DNA from: an uncultured Capnocytophaga sp.
Lineage (GTDB): Bacteria; Bacteroidota; Bacteroidia; Flavobacteriales; Flavobacteriaceae
Direction: 5' to 3'
Length of the DNA stretch: 18,841 nucleotides
Assembly: GCA_905372595.1 (NCBI GenBank)
Contig: CAJPPS010000004.1
Location: 1-18,841, forward strand
This document shows positions 1-5,475 of this stretch, piece after piece. The position numbers and the translations under genes are program-made. The notes under the pieces were generated by a model that saw only the letters and a list, made by a program, of their open reading frames with translations, did no database searches and had not been told where the DNA came from. Numbering within the stretch: position 1 is the first letter of the stretch; each line of letters opens with the position of its first letter.

Positions 1-2
1 TT

Positions 3-644
3 ACAAACTGTAACGCTTTGAAGTTAAAAGCTGCTGATGGTAAAATGCGACTTACCGATGTCGCTGATACTGAACAACTTTTTCGCTTGATACAGTCTAT
101 ACCTTCTCCTAAGGCTGAACCTTTCAAACTATGGATGGCAGAAGTTGCTAGCACTCGTATTGACCAACTGCAAGATCCTGAACGCTCTATAGAACAAGCG
201 GTGGCTGACTATCGTCGCTTGGGATATTCAGAAGCGTGGATAAACCAGCGTATTAAATCTATTGAAGTACGAAAAGAACTTACCGATGAGTGGAAACGTA
301 CGGGAGTAAAAGAAGGTGTAGAGTACGCTACGCTCACTGATATTATCACCCAACAATGGAGTGGTTTTACTACCAAAGAATACAAGCAGTATAAAGGACT
401 CAAAAAAGAGAACTTACGCGATAATATGACTAACTTGGAAATGGCTTTTAACATATTAGCCGAAGCCTCAACTACCGAACTTTCCAAACAACGCGACCCA
501 CAAGGAGTAGAAGAACAGAAAAAGGTAGCTAAAGAAGGTGGTAGTGTAGCCAAAGTAGCGCGCAAGCAATTGGAAACTCAATTGGGACGCAGTGTCATAT
601 CACCTACAAAAGCTAAAGACTACCTTAAAATCGAGGAGTCATAG
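3..644 (+). CDS. BRO-N family (phage antirepressor-like) protein, 5' partial
   Basis: This is the C-terminal part of a gene that begins left of the window. The frame is open to the first bases, giving TNCNALK before KAADGKMRL. The first possible in-window start, a TTG at 18, therefore falls inside conserved coding sequence and is not a real start. From recall, the stretch DGKMRLTDVADTEQLFRLIQ, then SIPSPKAEPFKLW, KGYS-like/INQRIKSIEVRKELTDEW and YATLTDIIT is highly conserved in Bacteroidota proteins with an N-terminal Bro-N domain. Bro-N is a DNA-binding domain found in phage and baculovirus antirepressors. The visible part covers the end of Bro-N and the characteristic helical C-terminal region, which is rich in Lys, Gln and Glu. 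These proteins are often chromosomal and stand alone, and their role is not established. No phage structural genes are visible. A hairpin terminator follows directly. Family assignment is firm; function is unknown. Confidence 0.85.
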   Translation, partial: TNCNALKLKAADGKMRLTDVADTEQLFRLIQSIPSPKAEPFKLWMAEVASTRIDQLQDPERSIEQAVADYRRLGYSEAWINQRIKSIEVRKELTDEWKRTGVKEGVEYATLTDIITQQWSGFTTKEYKQYKGLKKENLRDNMTNLEMAFNILAEASTTELSKQRDPQGVEEQKKVAKEGGSVAKVARKQLETQLGRSVISPTKAKDYLKIEES

Positions 645-660
645 CACGACACGCAATAAA

Positions 661-715
661 AAAACTCCCCGTATGCAAACTGCCTCTGTAGCTCGCATCA
701 CGGGGCAGTTTTTTT
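661..715 (+). terminator. Rho-independent terminator after the BRO-N gene
   Basis: The 5' arm at 664-676 (ACTCCCCGTATGC) pairs with 695-709 with two single-base bulges. The loop is 18 bases and a run of seven T follows (709-715). It is a diverged relative of the two identical terminators at 2321 and 3631: the arm start CTCCCCGT is the same, and the upstream TAGCAC/ACA/GC pattern resembles that before the 2321 copy. Confidence 0.8.
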
Positions 716-729
716 ATAATAAAATTATA

Positions 730-786
730 TTGCGCAAAATTTATTTGTAAAAAATTTTGTTGTTTAAAATATTTGTTGTACTTTTG
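730..786 (+). promoter_or_regulatory. Promoter of the ohrR-ohr operon with possible operator
   Basis: A -33 TTTG (756-759) stands exactly 19 bases before a -7 TACTTTTG (779-786), which is the full Bacteroidota promoter pattern. Transcription should begin near 793, leaving a leader of only about 12 bases before the ATG at 805. Just upstream, TTGCGCAA (730-737) is a perfect 8-base palindrome. It could be an OhrR operator, but it does not match the Bacillus OhrR box, so that part is a guess. Confidence 0.75.
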
Positions 787-804
787 CCCCGAAATCAAGA
801 AGTG

Positions 805-1224
805 ATGATAGAAGAAAACTTACAGTTAGGCGCTCAGGTATGCTTTCCGCTCTATGCGGCTTCGCGTAAGATTACACAGCAATACGCTAAGTATCTTACT
901 CCCTTAGACCTTACCTACCCGCAGTATTTGGTACTTTTAGTACTCTGGGAAGAAGACACGCTCACGGTAAATGCTATAGGAGAAAGGCTCTACTTAGACA
1001 GTGGTACCCTTACCCCTTTGCTTAAGCGAATGGAAGCCAAAGAGTTGCTCACTCGTATCCGCTGTAAGAAGGACGAACGCATTATGTGGATCGCACTGAC
1101 TGAAAAAGGGCAACAGCTACAAGAAACCGTCAAAGACATTCCTTCGCGATTGAAAGAGTCAATAGCGCTTAGCGCTCAAGAATTAGAGACTCTTAGGACA
1201 TTAGTATATAAAATCCTTAAGTAA
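805..1224 (+). CDS. ohrR: Organic hydroperoxide-sensing MarR-family repressor OhrR
   Basis: This is a 139-residue winged-helix repressor of the OhrR branch of the MarR family. Members repress ohr until a reactive cysteine is oxidised by organic peroxides. The sensing cysteine is Cys13 in QVCFPLYAASR. Tyr27 and Tyr38 sit where Bacillus OhrR has the tyrosines that hydrogen-bond the cysteine. TYPQYLVLLVLWE and LYLDSGTLTPLLKRME are the family hallmarks (dimer helix and recognition helix), followed by the wing with KKDER. A second cysteine, Cys88, lies in the wing region rather than near the C-terminus, so the protein looks more like the one-cysteine type. The open frame extends up to a TTG at 757, but that TTG is the -33 promoter box, so the ATG at 805 is the start. 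The repressor is first in its operon and 34 bases before ohr, so it probably autoregulates. Confidence 0.92.
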   Translation: MIEENLQLGAQVCFPLYAASRKITQQYAKYLTPLDLTYPQYLVLLVLWEEDTLTVNAIGERLYLDSGTLTPLLKRMEAKELLTRIRCKKDERIMWIALTEKGQQLQETVKDIPSRLKESIALSAQELETLRTLVYKILK

Positions 1225-1258
1225 AAATAAATAACAAAGTAAATAAAAAAGAATTAAT

Positions 1259-1681
1259 ATGACAGCACTGTACACAGCAGTGGCTACCGCTACCGGAGCC
1301 CCTAATAGAAAAGTAACTTCCGACAATGGTGTATTAAGCCTCGAACTACGTTCTCCTAAAGCCTTAGGAGGCGCTAATGACGATTATACCAACCCTGAGC
1401 AACTCTTTGCAGCAGGGTATGCAGCTTGTTTTGATACCGCACTGAACTTGGTTATCAAACAAACTAAAGTAACTACTGGAGGAACTACTGTAACCGCACA
1501 CGTATCTATAGGAAAGCTTGATACTGGAGGTTTTATCTTTGCCGTAACCTTACAAGTGAATGTACCTGGGGTATCACTTGAGCAAGCCAAAGAACTTGCG
1601 GACAAAGCACACCAAGTATGTCCGTATTCTAACTCTACTCGTGGGAATATAGAAGTAACTACAGAGGTGACAAACAACTAA
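1259..1681 (+). CDS. ohr: Organic hydroperoxide resistance protein Ohr (OsmC/Ohr family)
   Basis: This is a 140-residue cytoplasmic thiol peroxidase that reduces organic and fatty-acid hydroperoxides, normally recycled by lipoylated proteins and lipoamide dehydrogenase. The two catalytic cysteines are Cys57 (in AAGYAACFDTAL) and Cys121 (in HQVCPYSNSTRGN), 64 residues apart as in characterised Ohr enzymes. Glu47 in NPEQLF and Arg17 near the N-terminus are candidates for the residues that activate the peroxidatic cysteine. Length is normal and full. The ATG at 1259 follows an A-rich leader. The gene lies directly after its probable repressor ohrR and 18 bases before a nitroreductase gene, so the three likely form one peroxide-induced transcript. 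A lipoamide dehydrogenase gene at 9956 in this window could supply reducing power; that link is inference. Confidence 0.95.
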   Translation: MTALYTAVATATGAPNRKVTSDNGVLSLELRSPKALGGANDDYTNPEQLFAAGYAACFDTALNLVIKQTKVTTGGTTVTAHVSIGKLDTGGFIFAVTLQVNVPGVSLEQAKELADKAHQVCPYSNSTRGNIEVTTEVTNN

Positions 1682-1699
1682 TTATAAGAAATAGAAAAT

Positions 1700-2293
1700 A
1701 TGAATTTTTTAGAAATCGCACAAAAGAGATATGCTGCTAAAGCTTATCGCAACCAGAAGATAAGTGAGGCTAAAATTAAGGAGTTGGCAGAGATACTCCG
1801 TTTAGCTCCTTCCTCAGTAAATAGTCAGCCTTGGAAATTTGCTATCATAGGGGATGAAGCCCTTAAAGCCGACTTGGCAGGACATTCGTTTTTTAACGAA
1901 CAGAAGATAAAAGAAGCTAGTCATTTAGTGGTTTTCTTTGCCAAAGACAATGTGGCCGAGTTTGAAGAGAATTTCAAAAAGGTAGCTCCTCAACCTATTC
2001 TAGAATTCTATGCAGGTATGAAAGCAGGTGATGAGAAAAACGCTAAAACTTGGTTCCAGAAGCAAGTATATATTTCACTTGGTTTCTTCTTAGCGGCTTG
2101 TGGAGTAGAGGGCATTGATGCGACTCCTATGGAAGGCATTGATACTGCTTACTATAGCGAAAAATTGCAAGTAGAAGGCTACAAAGCAGTACTTGCTGTA
2201 ACAGTAGGCTATCACAGTGAAGCAGATAGTAACCACCCCAGCAAAACGCCTAAAAGGAGACTTCCTCTTGACGAAGTAGTGGAAATTCGCTAA
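1700..2293 (+). CDS. NAD(P)H-dependent nitroreductase, NfsB-like
   Basis: This 197-residue protein belongs to the FMN-dependent nitroreductase family, which transfers hydride from NAD(P)H to nitroaromatics, quinones or similar acceptors as a homodimer. Seen in the sequence: the N-terminal FMN-phosphate arginine region (QKRYAAKAY, Arg10), APSSVNSQPWKF at 36-47 (FMN-contacting, NfsB-like), and a C-terminal GYKAVLAVTVGY strand followed by a PKRRLPLDEVV ending that also fits NfsB-type enzymes. No signal peptide is visible. It is the third gene of the ohrR-ohr operon, 18 bases after ohr, and ends shortly before a hairpin terminator. Placement suggests induction by peroxide or electrophile stress and a role in removing reactive quinones or nitro compounds; the natural substrate cannot be read from sequence. 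Confidence 0.88.
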   Translation: MNFLEIAQKRYAAKAYRNQKISEAKIKELAEILRLAPSSVNSQPWKFAIIGDEALKADLAGHSFFNEQKIKEASHLVVFFAKDNVAEFEENFKKVAPQPILEFYAGMKAGDEKNAKTWFQKQVYISLGFFLAACGVEGIDATPMEGIDTAYYSEKLQVEGYKAVLAVTVGYHSEADSNHPSKTPKRRLPLDEVVEIR

Positions 2294-2320
2294 TTAGGTC
2301 GTAGCACAACAAGCTATAAC

Positions 2321-2364
2321 AAAAACTCCCCGTGTGGCATACATCCCATATGGGGAGTTTTATT
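2321..2364 (+). terminator. Hairpin terminator of the ohr operon (repeat copy A)
   Basis: A 15-pair stem, 2323-2337 with 2346-2360, encloses an 8-base loop and ends in a T-rich tail. Two pairs are G-U, which pair in the + strand RNA but become C-A mismatches in the complement, so the structure works in the + direction. Bases 2323-2361 are identical to 3633-3671. Confidence 0.88.
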
Positions 2365-2452
2365 ATTACTGATAAAACTTACTTGGACTTACCCCTAAAT
2401 GTTGCTGTACAAAAAATACTCATTAATTATCTATTCATTAAAATTAATTTTG

Positions 2453-2460
2453 TACTTTTG
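2453..2460 (+). promoter_or_regulatory. -7 promoter box before the GEIHG protein gene
   Basis: TACTTTTG matches the Bacteroidota -7 consensus TAnnTTTG. No good -33 TTTG is seen 19 bases upstream. Transcription would start near 2467, giving a leader of about 70 bases before the ATG at 2538. Confidence 0.5.
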
Positions 2461-2537
2461 TTGTGAATTTTAAGGAAGGGAGATTCTTTTTACTTAAATT
2501 CTTGTGTGTTTATATTTATTAACTAAATAGTTATGTT

Positions 2538-3609
2538 ATGAAGAAAGTAATAAAAAAAAATACTACTTACTATCTTTGTTATTTTCTTACTCTTAATTGT
2601 ATTGCCCATAGCGTATTTCTTTATTTATGGGTTCTTCCTTCGGGGTGATATTAGTGAAGAAAAAGTAAATTACCTTAAAGCTAATAGTATAATATTACCA
2701 CCAGAATGCACAATCTCTGATAAAGCATTATTTACAGAGGTTAATACACCTACGGTGTTTATGTTTGGTGAGATTCACGGATTTACCAAGACACAACTTT
2801 TTGACGCTCAACTCTTGATATACCTGAACAAAAAGTTTGGAGTTACTGATTATTTTAATGAATTTTTTACCGAAGATGCTGAACTTCTGAATCAATACCT
2901 AAATGCTGACACTTCTGATGAAACGTTATTGAAACAACACTTTAACAATCTTAAAGAGAATATCCCGCAGCGCCAAACACAGGAGTATCTTGAAAAATGG
3001 AAGATACTTTACAACTATAATCAAACACTACCAAAGGATCAAAAGATACGAGTTTATGGACTTTTAGGTAAACAAGAAGCCTTTAAGCACAATCGCGATA
3101 GTGTTATGATGAGTAATTTTGATTTAACTATCAAGCAGTTAGATAGTGTGAGTGATACAAAAAGAAACTATTATTGCTCTTTGGGTAGCGGACATATCTA
3201 TCAGGAAAAATACAACGGGAGAAAATGTTTTGCTGCTCTTCTAAAACAGAAAGATTATACGGTGATTTCTGTGATGCATCGTCCTTTCGATTCAGAAATG
3301 TATCTTCCAAAAGGTTTGGGTATGCCAACAAGCCCTAACGAGATGATTTCTTGGACGAACTGCGATGGGCCTATCTCCTATTTCACAAATGCAGAAAATT
3401 TTAAAGAAGCCTCTGAAAATCCTTCAATAGTGCTTTACAAGCTCAACAGTAAAGATTCTCCTTATGCACACTGTCAAGATGTTGTTGGTTTCAAATCACC
3501 TATTAGTTTCCTTATGGGAAAGATAACACCTGAGGAGGATAAATATACTACTGACTATTTTCAATATGTTTTAGTAACCAGAGGCTGGAAAGGTCCAAAA
3601 TTACCATAG
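2538..3609 (+). CDS. Membrane-anchored GEIHG/GSGH protein, erythromycin-esterase/TraB/ChaN-like, with a frameshift in an A9 run
   Basis: The main frame (2602-3609, 335 residues from a TTG) lacks a proper start. An ATG at 2538 opens MKKVIKK but runs into TGA at 2646 after 36 residues. Removing one A from the nine at 2552-2560 joins the two frames into a 356-residue protein that begins MKKVIKKILLTIFVIF, a classic basic start plus a 20-residue hydrophobic segment (signal anchor). The soluble part (numbered from 2602) has VFMFGEIHG at 52-60, RDSVMMSNF at 165-173 and LGSGHIY at 194-200. The spacing and motifs recall the GExHG, RDxxMxxN and GxxH features of the erythromycin esterase/ChaN/TraB/Tiki hydrolase-like superfamily, so a metal-dependent hydrolase facing the periplasm is possible. 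Overall similarity is weak and the substrate is unknown. The gene is AT-rich compared with its neighbours, stands alone, and ends just before a hairpin terminator. Confidence 0.6.
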
Positions 3610-3630
3610 TAAGCTTCTCTAGCTACAAAA

Positions 3631-3673
3631 ATAAACTCCCCGTGTGGCATACATCCCATATGGGGAGTTTTTG
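3631..3673 (+). terminator. Hairpin terminator (repeat copy B)
   Basis: This has the same 15-pair stem and loop as the terminator at 2321, identical over 39 bases (3633-3671 against 2323-2361), followed by a T run. It lies 22 bases after the stop of the GEIHG protein gene. Confidence 0.88.
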
Positions 3674-3785
3674 TTTCTAATGAAAGAACTTTACCTAGGT
3701 GTGTTACCAAAGTTTTCATTTGGGTAATAGCCGTTTTATTCAGTTCTATTGATTTTTGTATAGTCATCATCTCAATAAATAGTTG

Positions 3786-3793
3786 TATCTTTG
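3786..3793 (+). promoter_or_regulatory. -7 promoter box before the small acidic protein gene
   Basis: TATCTTTG is a perfect -7 box placed 26 bases before the ATG at 3820. A TTTTTG run lies at 3753-3758, but the spacing of 27 bases is too long for a standard -33, so the upstream half is weak. Confidence 0.55.
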
Positions 3794-3819
3794 TTCTAGA
3801 ATTTTAATAAGCCTAACAA

Positions 3820-4134
3820 ATGAATGCAGAATTATATTTAAAAAAAGCTGTTTTACAATTGTCCAAAGGATTGGAGGAAAAAAGTATAGAAAGCCTGAAT
3901 AAAGTACTTGAAACAGGGGCTGATGATCAAGTAAGCCTTATCAAAGCACACCTTATATTTGCAGAATACTATGTAATGAAAGGGAATTTTCCTCAGGCGG
4001 AGGAACATCTCTCTTATATTAATGATATTTATGAGAATAGTGATGAAGAATTTGATGATGTACTAAATGATGAGTTTTTTGAAGCTGATATGCTTACAGA
4101 TATGATAGAGCGTTTCCGCTTTCTAAGGGAATAA
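3820..4134 (+). CDS. Small acidic helical-repeat (TPR-like) protein
   Basis: This is a 104-residue protein with no signal peptide or membrane segment, so it is probably cytoplasmic. The pattern AELYLKKAVLQLSKGLEEKSIESLNKVLE followed by IKAHLIFAEYYVMKGNFPQAEEHLSYI looks like about two tetratricopeptide-type helix pairs, with the small-residue and aromatic spacing typical of TPRs (KAHLIFAEYYVMKGNFPQAEEHL is the best unit). The C-terminal third is strongly acidic (NSDEEFDDVLNDEFFEAD). TPRs bind partner proteins; no partner is visible here. It has its own -7 box and A-rich start, and lies tail-to-tail with rlmN. I do not recognise a specific family. Expression looks plausible because the start is well placed and the frame is clean. 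Confidence 0.72.
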   Translation: MNAELYLKKAVLQLSKGLEEKSIESLNKVLETGADDQVSLIKAHLIFAEYYVMKGNFPQAEEHLSYINDIYENSDEEFDDVLNDEFFEADMLTDMIERFRFLRE

Positions 4135-4137
4135 ATA

Positions 4138-4291
4138 AGACTAGAATAGCCCGACTCTTCTTGGTAGCACTAATCAATGAAATCTTCAATTACCTGAGGG
4201 AGCTATAGACAAGCTTCTTTGCTATTAAGCAAACGTTCTTCTCCTACCAAGTCCCTTTACTCTAAGGCTGATAATGGCTATATTAGTTTCT
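4138..4291. repeat. Nested inverted repeats between two convergent genes
   Basis: In the gap between two convergent genes, CTTGGTAG (4160-4167) is matched by CTACCAAG (4244-4251). Outside it, ACTAGAATAGCC (4140-4151) is matched at 10 of 12 positions by GGCTATATTAGT (4276-4287). Inside, TTTGCT-ATTA-AGCAAA forms a small hairpin near 4218-4233. Together this could fold as one long structure or be a degenerate inverted-repeat element. There is no clear T-run terminator for either neighbouring gene. Confidence 0.35.
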
Positions 4292-4314
4292 CTACTAGGA
4301 ATTGGTATGGCTAC

Positions 4315-5346
4315 CTACTGCTTGTTAGCGAGTTGTCCGCAGGCGGCATCGATATCCTTACCGCGAGAGTAGCGGATGGTGGTGGTGATACCTGCTGCTT
4401 CTAGTTTCTCTTGATAGAGGAGGAGGGCTTTTTCGTCGGCTTGCTGGAAAGAACCCTCATCAATAGGGTTGTATTCAATAAGATTCACCTTACAGGGCGC
4501 AAATCGGCAGAATTGTACCAATGCTTCCACGTCTTTTAGGGTGTCATTAACACCTTTCCATACCACATACTCATAAGTAATACGGCTTTTGGTCTGTTGA
4601 TACCAGTATTGGAGCGCTTCTCGGAGTTCTTTTAGGGGGAAATTGACCGTCCAGGGCATAATCTTATTGCGTGTCTCTTCTATAGCCGAGTGCAGAGATA
4701 CCGCTAGCTTGAACTTTACCTGCTCATCAGCCATTCTACGGATAAGTTTTGAGACCCCAGAGGTAGAAAGGGTAATACGCTTAGGAGAGATGCCTAAGCC
4801 CTCTTTTTCGGAAGTAATCCGCTCGATGGCTTTCATCACATTGCTATAGTTCATAAGAGGTTCCCCCATTCCCATAAATACGATATTGCGTAAGGGACGG
4901 TTATAATAATACCGGCTTTGCTGGTCAATGGTGAGTACTTGGTCAAAAATCTCATCAGGAGTAAGGTTTCGCATTCGCTTGAGCCTTGCGGTGGCACAGA
5001 AAGAGCAGTTCAGGCTACAGCCTACTTGGCTAGAGACACAAGCGGTAGTACGCGTATCGGTAGGAATGAGTACAGACTCCACAAAAAGCCCATCGTGTAG
5101 GCGTACGGCATTCTTGATAGTCCCATCGGCACTGCGTTGCATTGTATCAACCTTGATATGGTTGATAACAAAATGGTTCTCTAGTAGCGCACGTGTTTCC
5201 TTGGAAAGATTTGTCATTTCCTCAAAGGTATGAGCCCCTTTTTTCCAAAGCCATTCATACACTTGGTTGGCACGGAAAGCCTTTTCCCCGTGGGAGAGGA
5301 AGAAAGTTTCTATTTGTTCTCGGCTAAGCGAACGGATATCTTTCAT
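4315..5346 (-). CDS. rlmN: Dual-specificity RNA methyltransferase RlmN
   Basis: This is a 343-residue radical SAM enzyme that methylates C2 of adenine 2503 in 23S rRNA and A37 in a subset of tRNAs, affecting translational fidelity. The iron-sulfur cluster motif is Cys110-x3-Cys114-x2-Cys117 (GCSLNCSFCATA). Cys103, seven residues upstream, and Cys336 near the C-terminus (DIDAACGQL) match the two extra catalytic cysteines of Escherichia coli RlmN. The SAM-binding GMGEPLMNY segment and ITLSTSG are present, as are KLAVSLHSA and the C-terminal YSRGKDIDAACGQL signature. Length is normal. The gene is single, lies on the minus strand, and diverges from the TonB receptor gene with 129 bases between starts, where a TACCTTTG box serves it. 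Housekeeping assignment is secure. Confidence 0.97.
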   Translation of the reverse strand: MKDIRSLSREQIETFFLSHGEKAFRANQVYEWLWKKGAHTFEEMTNLSKETRALLENHFVINHIKVDTMQRSADGTIKNAVRLHDGLFVESVLIPTDTRTTACVSSQVGCSLNCSFCATARLKRMRNLTPDEIFDQVLTIDQQSRYYYNRPLRNIVFMGMGEPLMNYSNVMKAIERITSEKEGLGISPKRITLSTSGVSKLIRRMADEQVKFKLAVSLHSAIEETRNKIMPWTVNFPLKELREALQYWYQQTKSRITYEYVVWKGVNDTLKDVEALVQFCRFAPCKVNLIEYNPIDEGSFQQADEKALLLYQEKLEAAGITTTIRYSRGKDIDAACGQLANKQ

Positions 5347-5363
5347 TGTGATAAATCAGGGTG

Positions 5364-5371
5364 CAAAGGTA
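5364..5371 (-). promoter_or_regulatory. -7 promoter box of rlmN
   Basis: Read on the minus strand this is TACCTTTG, an exact -7 match, 17 bases before the rlmN start codon. No clear -33 TTTG is found at 19 bases. Confidence 0.6.
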
Positions 5372-5423
5372 CGATTTTTTTGTTAAATAAATGTTAGCGT
5401 TTCCTCTGAATGCAAAAAAGTAG

Positions 5424-5431
5424 TATCTTTG
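5424..5431 (+). promoter_or_regulatory. -7 promoter box of the TonB receptor operon
   Basis: TATCTTTG is an exact -7 match. A TTTC at 5400-5403 is a weak -33 candidate at 20 bases. Transcription would start near 5438, leaving a leader of about 38 A-rich bases before the ATG at 5476. I see no convincing Fur-box palindrome in the 129-base divergent region. Confidence 0.6.
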
Positions 5432-5475
5432 CGCCTTAATTAAGACTAAAACCAAACAAATATAATAGAGCCTTT

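Noticed and set aside
3..660. Possible prophage region indicated by the BRO-N gene
   Set aside because: No integrase, structural, lysis or attachment-site sequence is seen. BRO-N genes of this type are commonly isolated in Bacteroidota chromosomes.
2571..2578. TATCTTTG, a perfect -7 box, inside the signal-anchor region of the GEIHG gene
   Set aside because: There is no -33 TTG at about 19 bases upstream, and a transcript from here would lack any good start codon, so coincidence in AT-rich coding sequence is more likely.
3561..3770. Minus-strand frame of 69 codons between two plus-strand genes
   Set aside because: It reads through the terminator hairpin at 3631-3673 and into the antisense of the GEIHG gene. 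No promoter box faces it.
4219..4404. Plus-strand frame of 61 codons overlapping the 3' end of rlmN
   Set aside because: Most of it lies antisense to rlmN or in the inverted-repeat region, with no promoter, no A-rich leader and no recognisable pattern.
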